The notes beneath the pieces are model-generated. The model searched no databases. It had not been told where the DNA came from and saw only the letters and a program-made list of their open reading frames with translations. Position numbers and translations under genes: made by a program. A stretch of 64,000 nucleotides of DNA from Heterostelium multicystogenum (taxonomy: Eukaryota; Evosea; Eumycetozoa; Acytosteliales; Acytosteliaceae): the NCBI GenBank assembly GCA_003667245.1, contig RCNN01000016.1:1-64000 (forward strand). Direction: 5' to 3'. Positions 1 to 9,883 of this stretch are shown here, one piece after another. Position 1 is the stretch's first letter, and every line of letters starts with the position of its first letter.

Positions 1-1440
1 TGCGTTTTAAAAACCCGTTTTAAAGCCATGTTTAAGTACGTTTATCCGACTTGGCCGCCTTAAGCACCCGAGCTGTTGAGACATGCGCCCGTGCTGCCTT
101 ACCTTCCAGCCACTCCTTGGGCTTGGCGACTTTGGGGCCACGAGGGCTTTTTGCTACGGACTTAGGTTTGATCATCCTTGCCAGGGCCAGCAATCGCTCT
201 GCCAGCCCTTGCGGAGTCTTTTCAAGAGGGAAATTTTCCGCAGGCAATGCGATCTGCAAGCCTTGATAATCACTGCGAACATGCACCGCCAAGTGGAAAA
301 TCGAAACCTCCCAACCCTCTGGCTGTGTTTTCGCGGTGCGCCTGCTCAACGCTACGCTTGAGAACCGATAAAACGTTGTAAGCCAGGACCGCCGAGGCAA
401 AGCCCAATAGTGCGGCTTTCGGGCTGCCAAGGCTTGTAATTTCACTGTCCAGTGCCGACTCAAGGCGCTGAAACATTCCCTCGATACTCCAGCGACGACG
501 GTATAAATCGGCTATCTGCTGGGCACTGATGGTGTCGGGCAAATTGCTCCAGAACCACATCACCAAATCACCTGAGTCATTCGCCGTTTGCAGGCTCAAC
601 TCAACACGTCGCCAGCGGCGGCCACCGATCACTTCGATGATCTGTTCGCGAACGGTTCCGCTATCGACCGTTCCTGAGTCTTGCCACTCACTTTCCTGGA
701 CCAGGCATGGATGCTTGCTGGGTTGGCGAACGATGAACGAAGCCCCCGTGTTCTCGCAGGCTTGCAGGATGGGCAGCGTGCAATAGAGCCGGTCAGCCAT
801 CCACAGCTGGCCCGCGCATGCGCGGGCCAGCAGCGGTAAAACACTGACTCTCTCACTGGCGTAGGCATCTTCCCACGGCTGAAGATCAACGACTAAATCC
901 AGGTCCGGATCGTAGGCAACTACTGAAAATCCTGGGCGTGCTGCGCCGCGCTCATTGCGCAGAGCGCCTAGACGTTTTTCAGTGGCCGGCAGGTGGTTGC
1001 CATCCACAATACGCAACTGCCAGCCGGGCAGGATCGATGAATGGCCGAGCGTTTCAACGGTCGGTATCAAACGTTCGGCACTGCCCGAAATGAGGGCGCG
1101 AAGCAGCTCGGGTTCGGTTCGCTTGATCTTGTCATAGAGTGCCGAAACGCTGACCGAAAGGCCCTCCATCTTGCGCGCCGCCGCGTGCAACGACGGCCTC
1201 AAGCCCAATGAAACAAGGGACATCAGCTCAACAACGGTTTGAAAACAAAAAGCTCACGTGAGTACTGCCGTTGGCGGTGATCATCGAAACACCTTGTCAA
1301 CCCCACTCGGCATCTACTGCCTGCTCTAAGACCAACTTGGTCATCACACTGGCCGGTGCTAGTTTTTCAAACCGTTCTAAAACCTTTTCCCACATAGCTT
1401 CGTCGCCCTGACTGGATTGGTTTGGGGATTTTTAAACCAA
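1..1440. mobile_element. IS4-family insertion sequence, left end at or beyond the window edge
   Basis: The transposase at 32-1395 fills the element. The two outer ends look like imperfect inverted repeats: TGCGTTTTAAAAACCCG at 1-17 and, on the other strand, TTGGTTTAAAAATCCCC reading inward from 1440, with about 12 of 17 matches. The left terminus may lie just outside the window, so no target duplication can be tested. Immediately to the right is a 60-bp intergenic repeat (1449-1513) and then the end of the binding-protein gene. Element identity is inferred from the transposase; exact ends are uncertain. Confidence 0.7.
32..1395 (-). CDS. IS4-family transposase (frameshifted)
   Basis: DDE transposase that cuts and pastes its own element. 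The best-preserved stretch (270-1223) contains an IVDGNHLP block, an ADRLYCTL block and the YRRRWSIEGMFQRLE block typical of the IS4 YREK region. The N-terminus is recovered by reading through extra bases near 1240-1250, 1287 and 1300, giving a start ATG at 1395 (MWEKVLERFEKL). Another extra base near 327 moves the C-terminus into a second frame, which ends at 32 with a basic tail. The total is about 450 residues, normal for the family. The breaks fall in homopolymers as elsewhere in this window, so the gene may really be intact. Confidence 0.8.
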
Positions 1441-1448
1441 GACCTTGA

Positions 1449-1513
1449 AAGGGATGGCTGTAAGAGCGGAACCAATTTAAGCCATCACCCAAATAACGGA
1501 TATTCACCCCCAA
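1449..1513 (-). repeat. 60-bp intergenic repeat, copy 1
   Basis: Read on the minus strand, this shares the core ATATCCGTTATTTGGGT and flanking blocks (GGTT-CGCT-TTACAGCCA) with 18551-18621. It sits between the IS4 element and the stop codon of the binding-protein gene. Both copies abut gene 3' ends, as expected of a non-coding dispersed repeat. Confidence 0.6.
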
Positions 1514-1516
1514 AGC

Positions 1517-2564
1517 CTACCGCTCAATCGACCGACTCCACCGCGCATTCCACTCGGGCCGTGCCTGGTTCACCTGGTCCCAGTCAATCGAAATCGCCGT
1601 CTGCAAATAACTGTTTCATCGCCTCCACCCGCGCCCGGGTTTTGTCGGTAGTCGGCGTCGTAGGATTCGAAGGAATCTGATCCCCCAGTTCCAAAGCCGG
1701 CGCCTGAGCCTCTGCGGTCAACAAGAACTGCGCCAGTTTTTGCGCCAACTCCGGCCTGGTCATTCCGCGCAATCACACACTCCGCCACGTTCAACACCAC
1801 CGCGCCCTTCCTTCGGCTGCGCATACTCCATCGGCACACCCAACAACTGTTGCGTGGTCACCTGCGTCGGCGTCAGCGGAAAGATCGCCGCCTCATCCGT
1901 CTGCACCATCTCGGAAATCTTCGCCGAGCTGGCGATATATTCCAGCACGTTGGGCCCGACGGTTTTCGGCCAGGCCTTGAACCCCGGATCCACGTTGGTC
2001 TCGCTACCCCCTGAATCCGGTTGAACATGAGGAACCCGTGCAACCCAAATGTGGACGAGGCCAACGACTGGTAACACCACCTTGTCCTTGAAGCGCGGGT
2101 CGGCCAGGTCCATCCACGACGTCGGCGGCGCCCAGCCCTTTTCCTTGAACATCTTGGCGTTGTAACCAACCCGGTTCACCCCGAGCGTCACCGCAACCGC
2201 TTCTTCCTTGATCTTCGCCCTTGGCCCGGAATCTGATCCAGGGTCGGATTGGGCGTGAGCTTCTCGCACAACCCCATGGAAATCGCGCGGTACATGATGC
2301 CGTCGTCGAGGAACATCACGTGCATCTGCGGGTTGTCCTTGTTGGCCTGCACCTTGGCCAGGATGTCCGACGAGGTGCCCGGCAACGATCACCCACCTTG
2401 ACGTTGTTGGCCTTTTCAAACGCGGGGCAGCACCTTGTCGGCGTAGACCCGTTCCATGGTGCCCGCCGTTCATGCCCAGGTTACAGCGTCGGTGCGGCGT
2501 GGGCCGCCGCGCTCAACAGGGCGAGGGACAGGCAAGACAGCGCAGTACGTTTGATCATGTGCAT
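1517..2564 (-). CDS. ABC transporter periplasmic substrate-binding protein (polyamine/opine type)
   Basis: Periplasmic solute-binding protein and last gene of the minus-strand transporter/dehydrogenase operon. The start ATG at 2564 (MHMIKRTALSCLS) has a GAGAGGA ribosome site 6-7 bases upstream, and a Sec signal peptide ending in AHA follows. Segments such as PGTSSDILAKVQANKDN, MFLDDGIMYRA and SWMDLADPRFKDKV match the spermidine/putrescine/iron-type binding-protein fold. At least seven single-base shifts (for example near 2410-2480, 2215, 2040, 1800 and 1590) break the frame. Rejoined, it is about 340 residues and ends in WSRSIER at 1517. The ligand cannot be read from sequence. Its position after the enzyme genes is unusual. 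Confidence 0.75.
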
Positions 2565-2575
2565 GAATCTTCCTC

Positions 2576-3683
2576 TCAGGCTTGGAAACGACGGATGGAA
2601 AATGCTTCGATGGGCTGCCGGCTGGCCCCCGTGCAGACGATCTCTGCCAGGGCTTCACCGACCGCAGGGCCGAGCTGGAACCCGGCGCCGGCAAAGCCGA
2701 AACCGTGGAGCAGGCCGGGTTGGGTGCTGCTGTCGCCGATCACCGGTTCGTGGTCGGGCAGATAACCTTCGGTGCCGCTCCAGGTACGGATCGCCTGGGC
2801 ACCCTTGAGGAACGGTACAACTCGCCGGCATTGCGCAGAATCTCCAGCACCGCCGCCTGGCCCGGGCGGGCTTGTTGCGGGCCCAGGGCAAAGCCGCGCC
2901 CGCCACCCGAGGATGCATTGCCCCCGGGCGACTTGCCGCGCATAAATCCCGCCGCCTTCCACCCCGGTGCTCACGTCCATCACCACCGGCAACGGCCTCG
3001 GTCACCAGCATCGCCGGGTGCGCCGAGGTCATCGGCACCGGTTCGCCAAAGTGCGCGGCCCAACGGTGCCGGCCCAGGCGCCGGCGCAGTTCAGCAGCCA
3101 GGGAGCTTGCAACTGCAGCCCATTGGCACAGCGCAACTGAAAACCGCTGGCCGTCATGTTCAAGATGGGTGACTTCGGTTGCTCCATCACCCGAGCACCG
3201 TGGCGTTGCGCTGCGCGGGCAAAGGCGGGGGAGACCAGGCGCGATTGGCGTGGCCCGTCTTCGGGGCATAACGACGCGCCGACTGCCACATCACCCACCC
3301 ACGGGAACCGGGCGCGCAGTTGAGCGTGGTCGAGCATTTGCAGGCCCAGGCCAAAGCCGCGAGTAGCGTCGGCGTAAGCCTGCAGAGCCGCCAGATCGTC
3401 ATGACTGCGGGCCAGTTTCAAATGCCCGGAGCGCACGTATTCGCCGTCAATGCCAATCAGCCCCGGCAAGTCGGACCATAGCTCATGGGCACGTTGCGAT
3501 AGCGGCCAGTTGGTGCAATGGCCGCCCCTGGCGCCGCACGCCGCCATAGTTCACACCACTGGAGTGCGAGCCACAAAAAGTCCCGCTCCAGCAGCACCAC
3601 GCGCCGACCTTTTTGCGCCAGCATCAAAGCCGCCGAGGCCCCGACAATCCGCCCACCAACACGATCACTTCACTGTCGATCAT
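2576..3683 (-). CDS. FAD-dependent oxidoreductase, DAO family (beta subunit of a three-component dehydrogenase)
   Basis: D-amino-acid-oxidase-fold flavoprotein related to the beta subunits of hydroxyproline dehydrogenase, opine oxidase and hydrogen cyanide synthase. The N-terminal MIDSEVIVLVGGG starts the FAD-binding Rossmann motif. Later blocks include PWVGDVAVGASLCPEDG, the substrate-side FLKGAQAIRTWSG, and the terminal FAD motif GLLHGFGFAGAGFQLGP. The start at 3683 overlaps the stop of the upstream alpha-subunit gene (ATGA), indicating translational coupling. About six frameshifts occur (for example near 3640, 3540, 3230, 3160, 2985 and 2820). The oxidised substrate is unknown; the adjoining importer suggests it is imported. 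Confidence 0.75.
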
Positions 3684-5036
3684 GGCTGCGCCTCCACGCC
3701 AAACGGCAAGGGTTTGATCGGTGCCTGGCCACGCAGGCGGCCAACGTTTTTCAAAATCTCGCGGCCACTGCGCTGGGCAACGATTTCCGCCGCCGCCAGC
3801 CCGCACATCCGGCCCTGGCAGCGGCCCATGCCAACCCGGCAATGGGCCTTGACCCGGTTCACTTCCCAGTGGCCTTCGTCCACCACCGCGCGTACTTCGC
3901 CGACGCTGACTTCTTCACAGCGGCACAGGATCAGTTCGTCCGGAGCTTCAGCGGCCCAGTTTTCCGGGAAGGGGAAGGCGGTTTCCAGGCCGTGGCGAAA
4001 AGCGCTGGATACCTGCCAGTTGTTGTTCCAGCACGGGGCCCGCGACGGTGGTCGATGGCAACACCGCTGTCTTCGAGCAAGGCCAATGCCGGCTCGCTCG
4101 CCGGCCATTTGCGCCGCATCGGCGCCCATGATTCCTTGCACCGTCGCCAGCCAGATACACGCCCGCGACACCGCTACGGCCCGGCCGCATCTCGCTGGGG
4201 CAACCAGGCGCGGTCAATGCATTCCAGGCAAATTCACACCCAAGTAAATCCGCCAGTTGGGTCTCGCTGCGCAGGGCATGGGCGAAAGGCCACGGCATCA
4301 CAGGGCGATTTCCTGCTGTCCCAGTGGAATGCCCGTCACTCGGTTGCTTCGCCGTTGATGTGCGACAACGTGTGCCCTGATGCACCGGGATGCCGTGGGC
4401 CGTTTAGCCAGGCGCGGTAGTACAAACCCTTGGCCAGGGTCGCCGGCTGGCCGAGCAATGCCGGCAGGGCGCGGCATTGGGCGCTGAACGGCGCGCTGTC
4501 GAGCACCGCCACCACCTTGGCCCCGGCCTTGGCGTACTGATACGCCACCAGGTACAGCAACGGCCCGCTGCCGCAAAACGCGACGCGCTCACCGATGGCG
4601 CAGCCTTGATACTTCAGCGCGATTTGCGCCGCGCCCCCAGGCTGTACACACCGGGCAGCGTCCAGCCCGGCACGGGCAGGATGCGGTCGGTGGCGCCCGT
4701 GGCGACGATGATCTGCGTGTATTCGATGCTTTCGGCGTGGCCGTTGTTGAGCATGTCCAGGCGGCCATTTTCCGCATTCCACACCAGGGTTTCCGGCCGG
4801 TAGTCGATCCGGGTGGCCAGCTCATCCATGGTGCGATGCAGCGCTGTCGCCTTGCCCGCTTCAAACCCATACAGCTGCTTGGCCGAGCGCTGGAAGTTCG
4901 CCGGCTGGCGCCGATAGATCTGGCCGCCACCGCGCAGGCTCTCGTCCACCAACACCGGGGTTACGCCATGGTCCAGCAAGGTCCGGGCTGCGGTAATGCC
5001 CGCCGGGCCTGCGCCCACTATCACCACGCTCTTCAT
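3680..5036 (-). CDS. NAD(P)/FAD-dependent oxidoreductase with C-terminal BFD-like 2Fe-2S domain (alpha subunit)
   Basis: Pyridine-nucleotide-disulphide-reductase-fold flavoprotein. MKSVVIVGAGPAGITAA is a GxGxxG FAD site, IIVATGATDR is the conserved ATG motif, and VAFCGSGPLLYLVA is the second dinucleotide site. Near the C-terminus CRCEEVS and CRVGMGRCQGRMCG supply the cysteines of a bacterioferritin-associated-ferredoxin-like cluster. This layout is that of HcnB, OoxA and the hydroxyproline-dehydrogenase alpha subunit. The start at 5036 overlaps the stop of the gamma-subunit gene. Frameshifts lie near 4640, 4330-4390 and 4000-4190. Length of about 450 residues fits the family. Confidence 0.8.
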
Positions 5037-5324
5037 GCCTGGCGCCCCGGGTCACGGCGAATCGCCTGGCCGTCTTCCAGCAAGGTCGAAACAGGCGCGC
5101 ACTCGCCGACCATCCTCCAGCCGTACCCAGCAATCCTGGCAAGCTCCCATCAGGCAGAAACCGGCGCGGCGTTCGGCGCTGAAATCACTGCCCCGCAGGT
5201 GCTCGGCGCAGGTCAGTACGGCAGTCAGCAAGGTGTCCCCGAGCAGGCCCGTGGCAGGCTGCCCATCGAGGGTGAACGCCAGGCTGGGCCGCTCGGTCTC
5301 GGCCAGTCGTTTGAACAGTGCCAT
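5033..5324 (-). CDS. (2Fe-2S)-binding small subunit (gamma subunit)
   Basis: Ferredoxin-like protein of about 97 residues with the cluster motif CLMGACQDCWV, plus a further cysteine in VRAC. Small subunits of this type (HcnA/OoxX-like) carry electrons from the two flavoprotein subunits. Its ATG at 5324 sits in a TGATG overlap with the permease stop, and its own stop overlaps the alpha-subunit start after correction of one extra T near 5090. The tight overlaps show one transcription and translation unit. The annotated family is secure; the physiological reaction is not. Confidence 0.8.
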
Positions 5325-6119
5325 CAATGTTTCCCTACCAACACGCGATCCAGGCCGTAGACCCGGTCCAGCAGAATCATGGCCGCCGCCGTCAACCCGA
5401 TCACCAGCGCCGACACGGCCGCCATCATCGGGTCGATGGATTCGGTGGCGTACACGTACATGCGCACCGGCAAGGTCTGGGTGGCCGGCGAGCTGACAAA
5501 GATCGACAGGGTCACTTCATCGAAACTGTTGATGAACGCCAGCAACCAGCCGCCGGCCACGCCGGGCAGAATCATCGGCAAGGTGATCTGGCGAAACAGG
5601 GTGAAGCGGCTGGCGCCGAGGGATTCGGCAGCCTGCTCGGCGCTGCGGTCAATGCCGATGGCGGCCGCCAATACCAGGCGCAATACGTAAGGCGTGATGA
5701 TCACCACGTGGGCCAGCATCAACCAGGTGAAGCTGCCGTTGACGCCCATCATTGCGAACAGCCGCAGCATCGCCACCCCCAGCACCAGGTGCGGGATGAT
5801 GATCGGCGAGAGGAACAGCGCACTGAAGAAGTTACGGCCGGGGAACTGGTAGCGACTGATTGCCAGCGCCGCCGGCACCGCGATCAACGTCGCCAGGGTG
5901 GCGGCAACGAACGCCAGGACCAGGCTGTTGTAGAACGCCTGGATAAAGTCGCGCGCGCTCGAACACCGCATGAAACCAGCGCAGGGAGAAGCCCGAAGTG
6001 GGCAGGCTCAAGGTGTTTTCCGGGGTGAAGGCCACCAGGCACACCACCACCAGCGGCGCCATCATGAACAGCACCACCAGGCCGTGAAAGCCCAGGGCCA
6101 AAGGACCGTTTCTGGACAT
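5324..6119 (-). CDS. ABC transporter permease, PotC-like
   Basis: Inner-membrane permease of about 263 residues with six predicted hydrophobic segments, starting MSRNGPLALGFHGLV. The cytoplasmic EAA loop that docks the ATPase is visible as AEQAAESLGASRFTLFRQITLP. Partner of the PotB-like permease encoded 5 bp upstream. One frameshift near 5950-5960 splits it (FERAR to DFIQAFYN). The stop overlaps the start of the 2Fe-2S gene, so transporter and dehydrogenase are translationally coupled. Confidence 0.85.
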
Positions 6120-6123
6120 CGTC

Positions 6124-6968
6124 TTATACTCCCAGGGACTTTTTGTAGCGGCCTTCGACCATGCGGTTCCAGCTCAGCATGATCAGCAAGTTGACCAACA
6201 GCAGCACCACCGCGATGGTCGCGCCCATGGGCCAGTTGAGTTCCGAGAGGTATTGGTCGTAGACCACCGTGGCGACCATCTTCAGGCGGCGTCCGCCCAG
6301 CAGGCCGGGGATCGCGAAGGAGCTGGCAGCCAGGCCGAACACGATCAGGGTGCCGGACAGCACGCCGGGCATTACCTGCGGCAACACGATCTTGCGCATC
6401 ACCGTGGCCTGGCTGGCACCCAGGGACAGGGCCGCCTGTTCCGCCGACGGGTCGAGCTTCTGCAGGGAGGTCCACACCGGGATGATCATGAACGGCAGCA
6501 TCACGTGCACCAGTGCGATGATCACGGCGAACGAGGTGTACAGCAGCTTCACCGGCGTGCCGCCCAGGGCCTGGATCACCTGGTTCACCAGGCCATCGGC
6601 ACCCAGCAGCAGGCTCCAGCCGAAGGCCCGCACCACCACCGAAATCAGCAGCGGGGTGAGGATCAGGATCAGGAAGATCGAGCGCCATGGCGTGCCCATG
6701 CGGCTGAGGATGTAGGCCTCGGGCACGCCGATCACCACGCAGAGCAAGGTCACCAGGGCACTGATCCAGAAGGTGCGCCAGAAGATCTCGTAGAAGTACG
6801 AATCGCTGAACAGCGACAGGTAGTGGCGAAGGTCCACTCATCGGCCTTCACCCCTACCTGATAGTCGAACACGTTGAACGACAGCACCAGTGTCAGGCCC
6901 AGGGGCAGGATCAGCAGCCCGAAAAACAACACCAGCGCCGGCAACGACAACAGGTAGCCACGGCTCAT
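6124..6968 (-). CDS. ABC transporter permease, PotB-like
   Basis: Inner-membrane permease of about 280 residues, beginning MSRGYLLSLPALVLFFGLL, with six hydrophobic segments and the EAA loop AEQAALSLGASQATVMRKI. The start codon overlaps the stop of the ATPase gene. One extra base near 6830 separates the first 45 residues from the rest. With the PotC-like protein it would form the translocation pore for the ligand caught by the protein encoded at 1517-2564. Confidence 0.85.
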
Positions 6969-7994
6969 GCGCGCACCTCATCCGCGGCCAGCACCCGCAA
7001 CAGGTTCGACTCCCAGTCCAGGCCCACTGCAGCGCCGCAAGCCAATGGCGCGCTGCCGTCATTGCGGCGGACCACGGTCAGCTCGCCGATCTCGGTCTTG
7101 ATGCGATACAGCCATTGGCTGCCGAAGAAGTAGCTGTCGAGGATCTTGCCTTGCAGCCGGCCGTTGCCGGCGGCCACCAGGTCGATCTTTTCCGGGCGCA
7201 GGCTCAGGGTCAGTTGGCCGTTGCCGGGCTCGAAGCGCACTTGCGGCGCGCCGAGTTGATCGAAGTCGCCCGCCAGCAGGTTGGCCTTGCCGACAAAATC
7301 CGAGATGAAGCGTGTGCGCGGGTGTTCATAGAGTTTGTACGGCGCGTCGATCTGCGTCACGCGCCCGGCCTGCATCACTACTACCCGGTCGCTGATGGAC
7401 AGCGCCTCGGCCTGGTCGTGGGTGACCATCAGGGTGGTGATCCCGACTTCACACTGGATGCGACGGATCTCGAACTGCATCTCTTCCCGCAGGTTGGCGT
7501 CGAGGTTGGAGAGGGGCTCGTCCAGCAGCAACACCGGCGGCTCGATCACCAGGGCGCGGGCCAGGGCCACGCGCTGGCGCTGGCCGCCGGACAGTTCCCG
7601 CGGGTAGCGCTCGGCGTGGGGCGCCAGGCGCACCAGTTCCAGCACGGTCTTGACTCTGCTTGCGATCTCAGTGGCAGGCACCTTGCGCATCTTCAGGCCG
7701 AAGGCGACGTTGTCGCGCACGCTCATGTGGGGGAAACAGCGCGTAGCTCTGGAACACCACGCCCAGGCCACGGCTGGCGGGTTTGGCATGGGTGATGTCG
7801 CGACCGTCGAGGACGATCTGGCCACCGGTGACGTCGACGAAGCCGGCGATCATTTGCAAGGTGGTGGTCTTGCCGCAGCCCGAGGGGCCGAGCAGGGACA
7901 CGAATTCGCCTTTTTCCACCGCAAGATCAGTGGCGACCACCGCGTCGACGGCGCCGTAGCGTTTGCTCAAGGCGTTGAGTTGGAGAAAAGCCAT
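6965..7994 (-). CDS. ABC transporter ATP-binding protein, PotA-like
   Basis: ATPase energising the importer. Walker A is [10 protein letters not shown], the signature is LSGGQRQRVALARAL, Walker B is VLLLDEPLSNLD, and the switch histidine is in MVTHDQAEA. The C-terminal third (SLRPEKIDL onward) is a TOBE-type regulatory domain as in PotA and FbpC. About 342 residues. One extra C near 7735 shifts the frame between the Q-loop FQSYALFP and HMSVRDNVAFG. First gene of the minus-strand operon, divergent from the IclR regulator. Confidence 0.88.
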
Positions 7995-8236
7995 GTCTGC
8001 GTTCCACCTTTTTGAGTCGCGTCGAAACGCGCTTTTTTTTTTGGGCAGATGCGAAAAAGGGTGTTGCGGGTGCGTTGGCGCTCGATCTTGAGTCGGCTGC
8101 CGTTAGTTGTTCATTTCGCCCCTGTGGACGCAGATTAGGGCGAAAGACTAGGATGGCGGAAGATGGAATTTCACTGGATAGAGTACTTTTTTTCAGTTTC
8201 ATTCACTGACCAGAATTTATTGTGAGATATCGGCTT
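7995..8236. promoter_or_regulatory. Divergent intergenic region between the transporter operon and the IclR gene
   Basis: This 242-bp region must hold both promoters. It contains a ten-T tract (from about 8031), and ATGGAATTTCACTGG at 8162-8176, a TGGAA/TTTCA half-palindrome of the kind IclR-type proteins can bind. A stronger inverted repeat, ATTCC-N7-GGAAT (about 8240-8256), overlaps the first codons of the regulator. No confident -35/-10 pair can be named. Confidence 0.35.
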
Positions 8237-9067
8237 ATGGATTCCACTGAGCGGAATGAAAGTGTCAAGGAAGTCGGCGCCGGTGGCGTCTCCGGTTGTT
8301 TGCATTACTGCGCATCCTCGGCGCGGCGCCGGACGGTGGTGAACGGGTGACGCAACTGGCGCAGCAGGTGGGGCTGTCGCAACCCACCACCCACCGACTG
8401 CTGCGCAGCCTGATGGACGAGGGCATGGTGGAGCAGGATGCGCGCAGCAAGCGCTATCGGCTGAGCCTGGAGTTCTTCGCACTGGCGGCGAATGCGGGCA
8501 ACACCGGCAACCTGCGGGACCTGGTGCGGCCGAGCATGTTGCGCCTCAGTGCGTCGTTGGGGGATTCATTGTTCCTGCTGGCGCGCAGCGGGTTTGATGC
8601 GATCTGCCTGGACCGCAGTGAAGGGCCGTATCCGATCCGTACCTTTACCGGTGATATCGGCGGCCGCGTGGCGCTGGGCGTGGGGCAGGGCAGCCTGGCG
8701 ATTTTGGCGTTTTTGCCGGAGGAAGAGCGCGAGACGGTGATCCGCTACAACTTGCCGCGGCTCAAGGATTTTCACCTGTACGACGAGGTGTTTTTTGCGT
8801 TCGGAGGTGGGGAGTGTGCGGCGGTTGGGGTATGCGGCGCGAAACACCGGGGTGCTGGAAGGCATGGCCGGGTTGGCGGTGCCGATCCTGGATCGCAATG
8901 GGCATGCGGTGGCGGCGTTGAGTGTGGCGACTATCAGCGACCGGCTGGGGCCGGGGCGGTTGCCGACGGTGGTGGAGTTGTTGAAGCGCGAGGCGGCGGC
9001 GATCGGGCCGAAGATCAATCCGTTTGACCCGACGTTGCGCCGGCCGTCGCAGATCTTCGGTGGGTAG
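8237..9067 (+). CDS. IclR-family transcriptional regulator
   Basis: Ligand-responsive repressor or activator, probably of the divergent transporter/dehydrogenase operon. The winged helix-turn-helix is clear (ERVTQLAQQVGLSQPTTHRL, then LLRSLMDEGMVEQD), followed by the IclR effector domain (GRVALGVGQGSLAILAFLP, GMAGLAVPILDRNGHAVAALS). The start at 8237 (MDSTERNESVKEVG) assumes one extra base near 8295; a second extra base near 8800 splits the effector domain. About 275 residues, normal for IclR. The effector is unknown but is plausibly the imported substrate. Confidence 0.82.
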
Positions 9068-9091
9068 GTAATACCAGTAACGACACAGATC

Positions 9092-9187
9092 AAATGTGGG
9101 AGCGGGCTTGCTCGCGAATGCGGTGTATCAGTAAAAAATTTGGTGACTGACACACCGCATTCGCGAGCAAGCCCGCTCCCACATTTT
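9092..9187. repeat. REPIN-type palindromic repeat
   Basis: AATGTGGGAGCGGGCTTG and its reverse complement face each other around a 34-bp AT-richer centre, making a long hairpin. It lies between the convergent IclR and response-regulator genes and touches the latter's stop codon. It is one of several near-identical copies in the window. Confidence 0.9.
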
Positions 9188-9883
9188 AGACCGTGGCCAT
9201 CTGTGGGATCCGGGTTGGACTCATCGCCGCCATCGCCACCGAAGTCGCCGCCGTGCGCGTCTCCACTCCCAGCTTCACATACACATGCTCCAGATGCTTG
9301 TTCACCGTCCTCGGACTCAACCCAAGAATGTCGCCAATATCCCGATTGGTCTTGCCACACGCCACCCAACGCAGCACTTCCACCTCCCGCTCCGTCAACT
9401 GAAACCGCGCCGACAATAGCTTGTGCGCCGGCTCATCCCCAGGGTGATCACGCTCGGCTGTGTCGCCGCACGCGCCGACAGCAAAATCCGCGACGTACGC
9501 AAATGCGCCGCCACCCGCGCCAGCACTTCATCGGTCTGGATCGGCTTGGTCACGTAATCGCTGCCGCCCACCTCGAACCCCTGCACCACATGCTTGCTGT
9601 CGGTCAGCCCAGTCATGAACACCACCGGAATATCCGCGCTGGCCGGTTGTGCCTTGAGCCGGCGGCAGGTTTCAAAGCCGTCCAGCCCGGGCATCACCGC
9701 GTCCAGCAGGATCAAATCCGGGCGCCGGCGTTGCACGCGGTTCAGCGCGCTGAGGCCGTCCAGCGCCACCAGCACCATGTAGCCGGCGTCGTCCAGGGCG
9801 TCGGAGAGCATGGCCAGGTTGTCCGGGGTGTCGTCGACAATCAGCACCACGCCGGGCTCAGCGCTGTGGGTCAAGGCATTCAT
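9186..9883 (-). CDS. Two-component response regulator, NarL/FixJ (LuxR-HTH) type
   Basis: DNA-binding response regulator partnered by the permease-kinase encoded upstream. The receiver domain runs from VVLIVDDTPDN to about residue 125; its phosphoacceptor Asp is in LILLDAVMPG, and FMTGL and YVTKPIQ supply the conserved Thr and Lys. The C-terminus is a LuxR helix-turn-helix (LTEREVEVLRWVACGKTNRD, then LGLSPRTVNKHLEHVYVKLGV). One shift near 9430 separates the domains. The first 26 bp overlap the kinase gene's 3' end, which indicates co-translation. Target genes are not shown; urtABCDE just beyond the kinase is the obvious candidate. Confidence 0.87.

Noticed and set aside
9092..9187. CRISPR array suggested by recurrent GC-rich repeats.
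   Set aside because: Repeats are scattered singly through the window as inverted pairs, with no regularly spaced unique spacers and no cas genes.
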